This document shows, piece after piece, positions 1-12,800 of a stretch of DNA of 64,000 bases. The notes beneath the pieces were generated by a model that was given only the letters and a program-made list of their open reading frames with translations, did not search any database and was not told the DNA's origin. The stretch's first letter is position 1; every line of letters begins with the position of its first letter. The position numbers and the translations under genes were made by a program. The DNA is from Cordia subcordata (Eukaryota; Streptophyta; Magnoliopsida; Boraginales; Cordiaceae), in NCBI GenBank assembly GCA_028554755.1, contig JAPTOF010000001.1, forward strand, positions 5,376,501-5,440,500, given 5' to 3'.

Positions 1-22
1 GTACTTATGGCTGTTTCTTTAG

Positions 23-3000
23 GTTCGCTGGAAGGGATATGGTCCTGAAGATGATACATGGGAGCCAGTTGGAGGATTAAGGTCATTAGTTTCTGTTTGC
101 TCCAATGCAGGAGAAGAAATACAATTGCAAGAAGTTTTGGTTCCATGTACTAACATATATATCATTTCTGTATCTCAGTAATTGCCAAGAACGACTACAG
201 GATTTTGTTAGAGACGGATTCAAATCTAAGATCTTGCCTCTTCCAGTAAGTTTCTTATAAAATGTTAACTTTCTATGACCTTTAAATCACTACTTTTACC
301 TTGTACTTGAATGACTGATTTCTGAACAAAGTCTAATATTTTCTCTTCTAGGGTGATGTTGATGTCATCTGTGGCGGGCCTCCATGCCAAGGCATTAGTG
401 GTTATAACCGCTTTAGAAATGTTGATGCCCCATTGGATGATGAAAGAAATCTTCAAATTGTTGTTTTCATGGACATAGTGAAGTTCTTGAAGCCTAGGTA
501 TGTATTAATGGAAAATGTAACCGATATTTTAAGGTTCGATAAAGGATCTCTTGGAAGATATGCTTTAGGTCGTCTGGTTCATATAAAATATCAAGCTAGG
601 CTTGGAATTATGGCCGCTGGCTGCTATGGTCTTCCACAGTTCCGCTTACGTGTTTTTATTTGGGGTGCACTTCCTAGTGAGGCAAGTCTCTTTTATGCTG
701 TTTGTTGAGGTTTAAGATCTAATCTTTCAGCATAACTATTCATGCTCACCGTAGACATGGGAACAGTAGAGATATTGTGCAAGCACTTACTCAGCTCCTT
801 TCATGTGGAAATGAAATTCAACAAAACTTGAAATTACTTTCTAACATGCAGAGATTGCCTCAGTTTCCGCTTCCAACACATGATGTTATCGTCAGATATT
901 GGCCTCCACCTGAATTTGAGGTACTTCACATCTATGTAAATATGTGTAAATGTGTTTGAAGCTACATACATGGCAAACATTTAACGTATGCATTTCTTTA
1001 TTGCCTTATATAGTTGATTTAGTATTTGATGCTGTTCCAGTATTCATTGATCTTTGGCTTGCAGCGGAATACTGTTGCTTATGATGAAGGCCAACCTCGT
1101 CAACTTGAAGAAGCAGTTCTTCTTCGTGATGCCATCTCTGATCTGCCAGCTGTATGCTAATTGGTTTTTATTAGCAAGTTATCTATTTAGGTGAACAATG
1201 ATTCTCATGCAACCTCAATTTCTAGGTTGCAAATTGTCAAACTAATGAGGAAATGGCGTATGAGATGGCCCCAGAAACGGAATTTCAGAAATACATACGC
1301 TCAACTAAATGGGGTAATTACTCTCTTCTAAACCGCCATATCTGGAGCTAATTTTGATTGAATAGATTTTTATCTATCATCTTATCTGGTTCTTAACTTT
1401 TGCATCTCTTTGGTAACTCTTTTCTGCATTTTGCTTATGAATTGTTACAATACATATCCTGCTCTGCCTGCCTAAGCGATTAGGTTTAAGATAACGGAGA
1501 TCATGCATGAGTTTGACATGATGAATTGAATAAAGTGAAATGACTCAGCAGGTTTTGCTGGATGCAAATCCTTTGAAGTGTATGAACCCTTCCTGTATTC
1601 CCTTGCTGGACTGTTGGGGCTTTACCTACATATAGAGGCACAATGATTTGGTCTCTGTAGGAACTCTCTGTAGGAACTCTTTTACTTGTAGCTGCATTTT
1701 CCTTTTGCTGTCATGAAGACAGTAAAAATGCTTATTTTGAAATTTTGGTCGATTCAGGCATATATCTGTGTTATTCAACAAAGCTGTTCTGACCTCATAA
1801 GCTTTACCTTTATAAATAGTTCAGTTCTTCTATATAGTGTGTTGCAAAATATCCAAATGTTCATATGAAAAGACAAGGAAAGAACTGCTAATGACTATGT
1901 TAGAATATGTGACATCTATTATGTCAGCCCAGGGAGTCCTGTGATCAACTGTGCCATAACACGTGTAGAACCCAATATTGGCCCAAAGTCTGAGCTATTT
2001 GATTTTTTGAGCCTACTCATGTATATTGGTAGCTCTCTTATTCTCCAATTATTCCAATATGGGGCAGTTGATTCCTCTTGTTCCCTAGTTCGCATGACCT
2101 TGCCCTGTATTCAGACGAGAAACCCAAAATTTTCTCCTTTCACGTATGAACTGTTTATATCGAGTTTCAAGTGCCTCATGATCTATAGCTATGAGTGAGT
2201 GATTGATTTTATTTCCAGTCGGGCAAGCCTTGGATTAATGCACTTAAACTACCATCCTGGGTCTAGCAGCTTTCTGCCGTGCCTCCAGATCACCATGAGT
2301 CATGGTGAACTTATTTTTTTGCAGAGCCCACCTTGAATACGGAGCCAAGCATTACTCCATTGAGAGTCCATTGCATCTGGTGTCCTGATCTGCTTTAAGA
2401 GTACAACCCAATAAATAACAAGTCACTGCAATCTTACTTCATCACCAGCTTCATTGAGAATCTATCCTGTTACCATAACCTCCAAAGTGCTTCAGATTCT
2501 GATCCAAGATTTTCCAACCAACTCCGATAACAATCTGTATGGTAAGCCCAGGGATTCTCAAGAACGGCTAGGCCTTAACACATGCATAGAACCAACCTTG
2601 ACCCAAAAGTTTACCCTATTGGGTCAATCACTTCTCTCCTAATATTCCAATATGGGATAATTGATTTCCTGCTTGCCCTCATAGTTCACATGGGAAATCC
2701 CAACAGTTTTAGAACCTTCAAAGTCTCGTTTTATCTGTAGGTAGACAAGTTGATGAAAATAATTCTCTACATATTATGTGACATTTTGTTTTACATCTCA
2801 TTTTTTCTTGTGTTGTATGCTATTAAAGCACCCTTCTTGATTGTACAAACATGCGATAGGTGAAAATTTGGCTACTTGCATTCATGCATATTCAATGGAG
2901 ACATTGCTTGCTAACATTGGTATTGGGGAATATATATGTATCTTGATGCAACTTAAGAGCCACGTGGTCTTATAGAAGGTGAAATTGCTTAGCTTGTGTG

Positions 3001-4965
3001 AACATTTGAAAAGACATGTATTCCAATTAAGTACCCTGTAACTAGTCACTATCATACGAGGCCAATGCCAGTTTCCATCTCTGTTGGAAATTTGTATTCA
3101 CCCCCACTGGTCTTCATATTTATGCCAGATGTACGAGTGTTACATGACGACTGCATTTTGTTTTTTGTCACTACTTTAGAGATATTGGTAATAGCTTCTC
3201 ATATTCATTTTTCCAGAGATGATGGGCTTGGCACCAACTGAATTTACTGATACAAGAAGTTCTGTGTTATATGACCATCGGCCTATACAATTGTCAGAGG
3301 ATAACTGCCTACGTGTTCGTCAAATCCCACACAGGAAGGTTGGACAAATATCCTGCTTATTCTTATATTTGAGACAATTGTCCTCTCATACTTACTTCCT
3401 TACCTATTTCCGTTGTAGGGAGCAAATTTCAGGGACTTCCCTGGGGTGGTTGTTGGAGAAGACAATGTGGCTCGTCGTGACCCTACTATGGAGCCTGTTA
3501 AACTTCCTTCTGGAGAGCTACTTGTAAGTAGTTACCTAATGGCTGAAGAAGAATGCTCGCATCATTTTTCCATTAACTTCTTTTCTATGGAGATGGGGGA
3601 GGGAAAGGGGGTGCTGGCCATGTCCTCTTGCCTATTCTTTGGACCATTCTCGCTATCTGTTTTGCCACATTAAATACTCACACCAAGTCCAGAGATGCAG
3701 CCTGTGTCCTTTACAAGTTGTTCCTCGCTATCTGTTCAACATCAAATACTCGACTATTCCAAATTCAAAGATGAAGTCAGTGGGTCCTTAATAATTTGTT
3801 CTTGTTCATTTCATACCACATGGTCCTCATAGCAGTTGAGATCTTTCTGCCAATCCTGGGTTGCACATGGAGGGTATTAGTGAATACAATAATGTCATTT
3901 TGATACAGTGAGTTACTCTGCCTCAGGTAAACTGGTTTTAGGACGAATTTCTGTATCACAGCTATCTATTTAATGAAGCCATCCTTGGACCATATCTATG
4001 TGCTTTTGGGACTTGAATTAATTACCCCAATCAACATAATGTCAATTTAACCCTGTTAAATTTATTCATGGGTTCTTATTGTTTGTGGCATATGTAGTTG
4101 CTTATATTGAATAAGAAAGTCTCCTTTATTTAATTGGACTAGAGAAGCAATGGATAAGTTGAAAATGGTCTAAACATTTGGTACCACTGTTGAATTTTAA
4201 TAGAAATTTTCAGAAATTGGCACATGGGAACGTTGACTAATCCTAATTGATAATGTATCTGGCGCTTGTAGATTCCAGGTTGTTGCTTCACTTATGAACA
4301 AGGAAAGTCGAAAAGGTTTGAGGTTTCAGCATCTGTTTTAAGATCCTTCAGTTTCTTACTTTCCAATGTCTGGCTGAAGTTTTCCTTTACTCGTAGGCCA
4401 TTTGCAAGATTATGGTGGGACGAAAATGTGGCAACTATAGTAACCGTCCCAAATATTAGAAGCCATGTACTTCTAAACTCTCTTCATTTGTAATTGTCTT
4501 AGGAAGGTGAAGGATATCAAAAATGAAAAATTCTTGTTATTTGTTTCCCTTAATTCTTTACTCTACATTGCAGGCACTTTTACATCCAGAGCAGGACCGT
4601 ATTCTCACTATTCGCGAGTATGCAAGGTTGCAAGGGTTTCCAGATTTTTACAGGTTCTGTGGTACCATAAAAGACAGGTATTTTGAATTGCGTAATCAGA
4701 AATTGAAGTCAATTCATGGTTGACATACTCTATTGTATGCGAGCATGTGATACAGTATAGTCCCTTGAACTAAATGGATCTTTTTAAACTGCACAGGTAT
4801 CGTCAAGTAGGAAATGCGGTGGCTGTTCCTGTTGCACGAGCTCTGGGATATGCACTCGGCATGGCCTTCCAGAAGCTTACTGGGGATGAACCACTCATGA
4901 CATTACCTCCCAAGTTCTCATCCCAACTACCTCTGATTGATGAAATTGTTGTCTTGAGAAGCTGA
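23..4965 (+). CDS. CMT2: Chromomethylase 2-type DNA (cytosine-5) methyltransferase, 5'-truncated by window edge
   Basis: A plant chromomethylase that would methylate CHH (and some CHG) cytosines in H3K9-methylated chromatin of the nucleus. Exons seen: 23-81, 179-245, 352-681, 852-920, 1065-1151, 1226-1313, 3217-3338, 3419-3523, 4272-4315, 4397-4466, 4574-4677, 4797-4965. They join in frame to 437 codons plus TGA. The first visible exon holds the end of the chromodomain ([15 protein letters not shown]). The third carries the catalytic [12 protein letters not shown] loop (motif IV) and MENV (motif VI); the last two carry ARLQGFPDF (IX) and [20 protein letters not shown] (X). The N-terminal part, BAH domain and motif I lie outside the window. 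I chose CMT2 over CMT3 because of [21 protein letters not shown] and the HDVIVRY and TIKDRYRQ stretches, as I recall Arabidopsis CMT2. Intron 3 appears to be GC-AG; intron 6 is 1.9 kb. Confidence 0.92.
1926..2692. repeat. Diverged direct repeat inside CMT2 intron 6
   Basis: Two units, about 1926-2096 and 2545-2692, share the order GCCCAGGG, a TAACAC motif, CCAAAAG/CCCAAAG, ATTCCAATATGGG with a TTGATT stretch, and a final TTC(G/A)CATG. The arrangement looks like an old repetitive insertion that was duplicated. It has no open reading frame and lies inside the 1.9-kb intron 1314-3216. Class is unknown; decayed LTR-derived sequence is one possibility. Confidence 0.5.
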
Positions 4966-5960
4966 AAGCCTCTAGATATTTATAAGCTCTGTACCAAGCT
5001 AAGTAGCCATCAGTCTCATTCAAACTAGATATGCTTCTCTCATTTTCTTGATCCTTATTCTTGTTTGACAACATTGAAGAATTAAACATTAAACCGAAAT
5101 GAGGTGAGGAACTAGGAAATTCTTCTGAATGAGCCTTTCTGCAAATAATTGTTTGTTTCATTACTTTTGTGAGTCCTCCTCAAGATTTTAGCCTTTTTGT
5201 GATGATTCTTTCTGCGAAGTGAATCCTGAGCTTCATCTCAAACCACCAAAACAAATTGTGACATTTTCATCTATGGAGATGAGTTGTTTGATCTCGCCTC
5301 CCAGCCTAGACCCTAGTCCCGCAAATGAAAGTGGTGATGTAAGCACTACTTAAGTTTACACAGAAAACAGTAAAACACCGAATTACAATTACTAAAAGGA
5401 CAATGATAATCGTATAAAGTCATCAATTAGGCAAATTTTGATCATTATTTTGTAAATAAGTAACAAATCAAATCAAACCTTATTCTAACAGGTATAATTG
5501 AGTTATACTAAAATGAAATTTGTTTTATATATATATATATATATATTTTTTTTTTCTTTGGGTCAAGAAATTTGTTTATATTTCATTGACGAAACTGACT
5601 TTTAATTTAAAATTGCTTTATACTTAAGAAAGTTGGTTTTATAATTCGTTTAGAGTGGTCTTTTTTTTTTTTTAATAATAACTTCTGACTTATGAAGAAA
5701 GTTATTTTTTTGGGGAATCAAATCAAATAGTTGTTAAAAAAAATATATTTTTTAAGGATTTTTTCTTTGAAAAAAAAGTTAATTTAAAGAGACCTTATCG
5801 ACATGACAATTTCAGCCCAAGACCCGGACCCAGTTGCCCGATTCCCATCTGGTCCTATTAATAATAGTCCACAAATAAAAATTCCTTCTTCGCGAGAGAA
5901 AAAGTGAAAAACCTCTTAACCCCACTTAAAACCCCAGAAACAAGAACCAGAACCTTCTAC

Positions 5961-5969
5961 TAGGGTTTA
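5961..5969 (+). promoter_or_regulatory. Telo-box-like element (TAGGGTTTA) in the CobW 5' leader
   Basis: TAGGGTTTA is the reverse of the plant telo-box AAACCCTA, which is common near start sites of translation and organelle-biogenesis genes. It lies about 46 bases before the ATG, next to an (ATC)n run at 5974-6002. The sequence is seen; the regulatory role is inferred. Confidence 0.35.
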
Positions 5970-5973
5970 AGCT

Positions 5974-6002
5974 CATCATCATCATCATCATCATCATCAT
6001 CA
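5974..6002 (+). repeat. (ATC)n microsatellite in the CobW 5' UTR
   Basis: About nine CAT/ATC trinucleotides end 12 bases before the start codon. The opposite strand reads as a poly-Asp run, which accounts for a spurious antisense open frame here. Confidence 0.8.
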
Positions 6003-6014
6003 ACATTGTTGCCA

Positions 6015-9000
6015 ATGGCAGCAGCTCTCACTCTGAGACACCTACTCACCAAAACCACAACCCAATCACGTTGGGCTTCAAATTCCCTTCTCAGGGCAGC
6101 TTTCCACTCCCCACCATTGTTATTCCATTTCCATGAATCTTTGAGGAATTTCACTTCTAGAAACTTCTCCTCCTCCGCCACCGATTATGTCTCTCGAGGC
6201 ACCGATTCGTCGATCGCGGCAGCGCTGAACCTCGATAACCGCGTGCCCGCCACCGTGATCACCGGCTTTCTTGGCTCAGGAAAGGTAAGAACTTCGAACA
6301 AAGAAATAATGCTCGAAAAATTTATATTCAGGGTGCTCTGGAGCTTGCATCTTATCCTCATTGCTTTCTTTGTTTCTTTCTCATTGACCCGTGTTGATTG
6401 TGTTGGTTAGTGATCATCTCGTCTAAAAGTTTTAGGGGATGGCATTTAATTAATTAATTAATGATTCTCTTTCACCTGGCAGTCACATGAATGCTTAATC
6501 CTTTTGATTGCATAAATGGACTGCGGTGGAACTTGAAACAAGGACATTGTCCAAAAGCTTCACCAGAGAAGAGTTTATTTATTTATTTGTTGTGTTCAAC
6601 ATTATGTACGAAATAGTTTCTTGCGTAAATGTATGCATGAGGTTAAAAGATTTTCTGTTGTCAAGTTTATTTTGGAAGAATGCTTCTTCATTTGGTTGTG
6701 TGCAATATTACCTTGGAGTCTTATTTGATTGAATATTGTGGCAGACCACTTTGTTGAATCGTATACTGACATCCCAGCACGGAAAGCGGATTGCTGTAAT
6801 AGAAAATGAGGTATGATGAGCTTTTGTTTTTGAAAGTTCAAAACTTTGTGCCATTCTTCAATAATTGCATAGTATTTTTTTAATTTCTCTTTTTCTCCAC
6901 TTTTGCCTCTTTCTCCATGTAAATAATGTATTAAACTGTAAATAAGAAGGTAGTCACTTTGCGCTGTACATGGTTTGTTCTAGCTGTGACTATTCAACTG
7001 AAAACTCCAATCAAAACTGCTACATAACCCCATTTTATATCTTCCAAATAGAACTATTTTGTCTAAGTGCACGTCAGGGTGCATTCTAATGGACGTAAGA
7101 AGTCTATCATGTTGGTGATTAACCTCTTGTAACTTATAGTGTCCTGAAATTCAGTTCAGGGTGTTGGTGATTAACCTCTTGTAACTTGTAGTGTCCTGAA
7201 ATTCAGTTCAGGATGGTGGAAATATCAGACATTAAGAGGTTATTATGCATTTGAATTACTTATATGTTTACTTTTGCTCTTCTTTATCTTCTACAGTTTG
7301 GCGAGGTGGATATTGATGGTTCATTAGTTGCCAGTCATTCCTCCTCCAATGAGGACATTGTCATGGTTAATAATGGTTGCCTGTGTTGTACTGTCCGTGG
7401 AGATCTTGTTAAAATGCTTTTGGAGTTGGTTAAGAAGAGGCGAGATAAATTTGATCATATTGTTATAGAAACTACAGGTATGTTGATGTGAGAATTCATG
7501 TAAAATGGTTCCTTGCCCATCTAGATTTGCAGGTTGCACATTGCTCCTCTCTGTTGCTAGCTACATATAAATTCTGAAAATAAGAAATTGTTGTTATCTG
7601 TATTTAAAAGTTTGTGGCTTTCTGTAATTTAAGGTCGCTGGTCATTCATAAGGAACTGCTATCTTTTGATCTCTTTTCCTTTAAGAGATAGAGAGAATTG
7701 GACATAGTTCCAGGCTTTCATGCAGATATTCACAGGCTCACATAAACAAAATAATATTGCACCTCACAAGTGATTTGGCAATGTGTTGAATATCGTTCCT
7801 GTATTTTCCTGGATTAACTTGTCATTTCTAATTTCATAATATCTAGGTGATATTGCTTAATTTTATGAGTTGGAAGGTGGAACTTAATGTATTTTTGCTA
7901 TGTCAGTGCAACATGTGGAAGGCTGACTTGTATGATGAAAATGGACAAACTTTTTATAGGTCTTGCAAAGCCTGGTCCTGTAATTGAAACATTTTGTACC
8001 GATGAGCTGGTTTCACGTTATGTCAAACTTGATGGAGTTGTTACTTTGGTTGACTGCAAACATGCCATGCAACATTTAAATGAGGTAAAGCCAAGATTTG
8101 TTGTGAATGAGGCTGTGGAACAAGTTGCTTATGCAGACCGTATTATTTTAAACAAGGTAAATTTCATCTCCTAGTTTGGGGCAGCTTGACCTTGTGTATC
8201 CTATACCTGTATTAAAATCCTCTCATTTCTCTTCTATTTATGTGTTTTCATTGAACTGGTGGCAGATAGATTTGGTGAATGAGAATGACCTGGAGGCTCT
8301 AGCAAAGAACATCAAGGTTGGGATTTTCTTGCACTTTCTTCTTGCAAGTACTCAGTATATGCAAGGTTTAATTCCAATATCTAGTTCTGGAGGTCTTTAG
8401 ACTATAAGGGGATTCTAAACAATCTCTAGGGGTAGCTTTTCAATTTCTCCGGTTCTGAACCATCTTGCAGTGTTTTATTTCGTTTCTTTGCTTGCTAAAA
8501 TATCTTGCAATGGTTCATTAGTGGAACACCAATACCCATGCAAGTAGGGGATCTCACAGGAACTGGTTTAGTTGGATGTAGAAAAAGAGGTCAACTAGGG
8601 CATTTCTTGAACTCAAACTAAGATGGGTTAAGGTCACAATAGAGCTTTATATGACTGTTCGAGATGCAATGCTGTTTCTTTTGAGAGACTTGGTGTTATA
8701 ATTAGAAGGCCTTAGTAATTAATTCTACTTGGCTTGCTGAGAAACTAGACATCATGGGGATTGGGTGACATCCAATGCTGCAAACTTAAAAATTTCACTA
8801 ACTTTGTTTGTTCTTTTGAGTTCTACGCGGCATAGTTTGGCGTAAAAAGTTTTGCATTAGCCATGGTGGTATGAATTATAAATTATCTTGATTTGAATTC
8901 TAGTTTATCATCATCTATAGTCTCTTATGCTAAGTGAGTTATGTGCTGAGTTACACACTCATTCATAACTCTCTTATTTTTATCCTTCACCTTCTTCCTG

Positions 9001-10697
9001 TTTTGCTATTATTGATTTCCTGGTTTTAATTAAATCATTTGGTGTGCTTTTCAGCATATCAATGGGCTAGCTCAGATAAAGAAAGCTAAATATGGGGTAG
9101 TCGATATGGACTTTGTGTTGGGAATCGGAGGTTATGATCTAGACAGGTGACTTACCTGTAATGCTGTATTTTAGTGAGTGCTCGTGATATTATCTTTCCA
9201 TCCGGTGCTGGAAAACATATTTGAGAATACTGACATCATATATGGTAAACAGTGTTTTCTGACCTGTAAATGTGTTTTATAATTTTGCAGAATTGATCCT
9301 GATTGTGATCGTGATCATGAACATGGACATGGTAGAGGCTTCTTAAGCTCTTTTCCTCCTTAATATATCATTTTTTGTCTTTCCTTGAATCCTATACATT
9401 TCTACATTAGAAGAAAGCAATTATGGAAGGAGGCAACTTGCAGAAAGCATCTTACGTAGGGATGTATTTGGCATAATCTTTATATTCACCACTAATTTGC
9501 TTTGTTCAATATCAACCGTGAATCTTGCTTCTATTCAGTTTTATGTTTGAGACATTTGGCTTATCCTTGTAAAAATTAATCAAGAGAACTTGGTGATTTG
9601 ACTTTCTTCTGGACTGTTATAACTTTTTATTGTCTGCGATTTCTTGGCTCTCCTTTCCTTTTATCTAGTTTTGCTCTCTTTGGATGTGATGTCTTTCTTT
9701 TATGTAGTTGTGCCTGCAAGAGGAGAGTAGAGTAGGAGATTGTTTTGTGTGTGTGATTATTTTTTAAGTGTGTGTTCAGCGAGAAATGGATTGCATTTTG
9801 GCCTTTTCTTTTTCTCCGAGTCAATGGTCTTTCTTGCTTGCCATCTGCAGTAATAAAATGTCACCATACTTACTATTTGCACGGTTTATCTTTCTGGTTG
9901 ACTAACCTCCATTTTCAGTATTTTTCATGTGAGTAATTGGCGGTTTCTCATCTTGTTTAGAGCATGGAAAAGGACATCATCACGAACATGTACATGATTC
10001 TGCTGTCTCCAGTGTTAGCATTGTTGCTGAGGGAACGTTAGACCTAGATGAGGTAATTATTATTGTCAATACCTCTTAGGATATGTATGTATAGTTATTT
10101 TATATTTACTCCCTGGAGCTCCGAGAATTTGACCCATTACGTGGCTCACCCATCCTTTTCCTGATGGAGTGGAATTACCTTTTTCTACGGGGCCCGTCTT
10201 GGTGGCAGAGATTAACCAGAGTGTAATTAATTTATAGGTTTAATTTTGTCTTCTTTTCCTTTTCTTAAACTCTTCTTCTGTTGTTCTTGTACCTTTTACA
10301 ATTTCGCCTCATGATTCATGGAACCTTTTGTTGTTACTCTTGGTTCAGCTGGATGATTGGCTTGAAAGACTTGTTGAAGAAAAAGGGGATGATCTATATA
10401 GGATGAAAGGGGTTCTATCTGTGAGCGACTCTGAACAGCGTTATGTATTTCAGGTTTGGACCTTTCTACTGTTCTAGTATGTTTGTTATGTTCCTATGCT
10501 ACCCATTATCTATTCTGAAGTCAAGTTAAACTTATTCTCGATTGTTTCTGTTCTTTCAGGGAGTACATTCTGTTTTGGATGGTTGCCCTGGGAAGAGATG
10601 GGAACCAGATGAGAAAAGGATAAACAAGCTTGTCTTTATAGGAAGGAATTTGGATGAAACTGCTCTGAGGAAAGGTTTCAAGGGCTGTTTGGTGTGA
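6015..10697 (+). CDS. CobW/COG0523-family GTPase (metal chaperone), organelle-targeted
   Basis: A G3E-family GTPase of the CobW/P47K/ZNG type, thought to deliver zinc or another metal to client proteins. Exons: 6015-6284, 6745-6810, 7297-7477, 7960-8156, 8266-8316, 9055-9146, 9291-9331, 9961-10052, 10349-10453, 10560-10697, giving 410 residues. Residues 1 to about 60 are rich in Ser, Thr and Arg with few acidic residues, like a mitochondrial or plastid leader. Then come Walker A GFLGSGKTT (split by intron 1 after the Lys), NNGCLCC (the family metal-binding CxCC), ETTG, and NKID (split by intron 4). A His-rich loop with D/H/E/G repeats spans exons 7 and 8, followed by the CobW C-terminal domain (RYVFQGVH, KLVFIGRNLD). 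The TTG just upstream is not needed because ATG at 6015 fits. It is not the PTAC17-like lineage as I recall it. The client is unknown. Confidence 0.93.
7111..7214 (+). repeat. 52-bp tandem duplication in CobW intron 2
   Basis: Units 7111-7162 and 7163-7214 both read GTTGGTGATTAACCTCTTG onward. They differ at one clear position (TTATAG against TTGTAG) plus the unit edge. It is non-coding and looks recent. Confidence 0.85.
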
Positions 10698-12356
10698 GTT
10701 CAGATCTTCAAGACATCGGACGAAAGCAGGTAATTTTTTTGAGGAATTAGACGTTCTAGTAAATCTCAACCATGTATCCATGTATAAGCTCCTGGGTCCT
10801 GGTCATGCATCATATTGAACTTCAAAATCCTGCAAAGGGAAAAGAAGTATGATCTCCTCAGAACTCACTTCTAACACTTACACAAGTTATATTTGCTTCT
10901 CTCATTCATTCTGACTTTCATTTATACATAGACGTGATAAATCTTAAGTCTAGCGGGCAAAAATTGAATGAAAATGGTAATGAACAACGTAGCAGAAGTG
11001 TAGTGTGTTACATATTTCTGATTCCATACTGCAATACAATCTGTAAATTTGTTCTTGTCTTTCAAATTTTTACTTTCTGAACAATTGATTTTCTCTTCTT
11101 GCAAAATAAAAGATTACTGGGAAGAATGTAAGCCAGTTAAGTCACCATTTCCGAAAAAGTTGCGTCATAAAGGACAAAGGGTTAGTTACAGAAATGGTTC
11201 CCTTGTCGTCCTACTTCAAAGTGGGTCCTTATTATTTCATTAGTTCTCAATATTTCAGAAAGATAGTTATACTAGTCCTAATTATTTGAAAAAATATTCA
11301 TATTAACCATGTTTTATAAATTTATCAAGTTAGTTGTTCTTCTTTTGTTTCCTAAATACAAAAATTTAGGACTAATATGAATGTTTTTCAAGCAATAGGG
11401 ATTGACTTGACCATCTTTATGAAACATGGAGAACTAATGTGAAAATTTAGGACAATGGAACTAATTTGAGTATCTTTGTCAAACGAAAAGGACTAATTTG
11501 AATATTCTAAAACAACAGAGATGAATTTAGAAAAATGTAATATCCATGATATTACAAGTTATAAAACATGTGGACTAATCTGATGATTAGGAGAGTTTTA
11601 TTTTATTCACTACTTTTATGCTTATTCTTACATGGAAAATTAAGCAGGACATTGCAGCAGGTAGAAATGTTGGAAATGTGGGAAGAGGATACAGAAAAGC
11701 TCAAAAGTAGACGCTGTTGGCAAAAGAACCGCTTTTTTGGGTAGGCTTCAACACTATTATGCACACACTTTCAACTGCCTGTCCTTCAAGGGATGGGTCA
11801 GATTGTGACATTATCATAATATAATTGTAATCCAATTATTGTAAATAGTTGACAGTTATAATGAATAATGTTGATAGTTCACAACTCATAGATTATAGTC
11901 ATAACGTTATAATATTATGAGCGAATGCTTTCTCTTTTGTAGTAATGTGTCTTTTTCCTTTTAAAATTTACAGGCCTTTGATCCCCCAACCCAACCGCTG
12001 TCTTTTACGGGATTGGAGCAGAGGATAAGGTCCCTATCCCCTTATCCTTCCTGTATTGTGTCATGTTCTTCTCTTTTCATATTATTTGTTATAAATTTAT
12101 AAATAACTTATAATTATTAAATTACGATTAACATCATGATATTACCACGTAACCTTATTTCCCAATACCCAGAGTGAATGGGAGGATCGCAGGATAGACT
12201 GGAAACGTTTTTAGGTGGAGGCCAACCCAATGTTCTATGTAATTGTTTCCAGAGAAGATTTATTTGTAATCTCAAGTCAATACTCTAGATTTGGCAGGTG
12301 CACTGAATTATACTCCGATGATGACATTGTTCTTATTTCATCGCTTACATAGGTAA
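10698..12356. other. CobW 3' flank, no gene seen
   Basis: The first part is the CobW 3' UTR. Beyond about 11100 the sequence is non-coding and contains a fold-back repeat (11239-11440) and AT-rich DNA. A mixed stretch at 11640-12060 has no convincing frame or splice pattern. Confidence 0.5.
11239..11440. repeat. Imperfect inverted repeat (fold-back)
   Basis: The left arm, about 11239-11311 (ATTAGTTCTCAATATTTCA, then TTTGAAAAAATATTCATATT), is the reverse complement, with mismatches, of the right arm at about 11378-11440. The loop is about 65 bases. Further GGACTAATTTGAAT-like units continue to about 11530. It resembles fold-back non-coding elements common in plant intergenic DNA. Confidence 0.6.
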
Positions 12357-12590
12357 GGGCTTGTTTGGTTTGGTCTTTTTAAAATTATTCTTGAGGATAA
12401 CTTTGAAAAATAATTTTTTTTTCTTTTTAAAAATTCAAAATTTTAATTTCTGGAAAAGAAAAAGATAAGATTAGATTGGCTAAGAGTTATAGTTTTTTGA
12501 AAACTAATTTAAATACTTATTGCAAAAAAAAGAAAAAAATGAAAAAGAGTACTTTGTTGTTAAAAAAAAAAAACCAATATAAACAAACTC
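12357..12590. mobile_element. Tourist-like MITE with TAA target duplication
   Basis: The ends are GGGCTTGTTTGGTTTGG and, reading inward from the other side, GAGTTTGTTTATATTGG. Flanking TAA sits at both edges, the 3-base duplication usual for PIF/Harbinger. The inside is A/T-rich and without a coding frame. Confidence 0.6.
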
Positions 12591-12800
12591 TAAATCATCT
12601 TCATCCTTGTACACAACTGCAATGTCAACGTCAAGATTTTAAATTTAGTTAGTGACATTTTGAACCTCAGAAGATCAAATGAACCAAGAAAAAGAAATTT
12701 ATATAAATATAAGGACAATGTTCTATATCATTCTGTCTAATCTTTTATATAAAAATTTAAAACATTCGCATATAAAGTACCAATTCTCTCATATACTTAT

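Larger units (their letters stand above)
4966..6014. other. CMT2-CobW intergenic region
   Basis: The region holds the CMT2 3' UTR, then AT-rich DNA with an (AT)n run at about 5527-5546 and several poly-T tracts. From about 5870 comes the likely promoter and 5' UTR of the CobW gene. I see no other gene. Confidence 0.6.

Noticed and set aside
1941..2642. Open frames inside the large CMT2 intron
   Set aside because: They lie between two exons that join in phase, contain diverged repeat DNA and have no recognisable domain.
5960..6181. Antisense open frame opposite CobW exon 1 with a poly-Asp run
   Set aside because: It is the reverse of the (ATC)n repeat and the leader of the real gene; the sense strand has full homology and splice sites.
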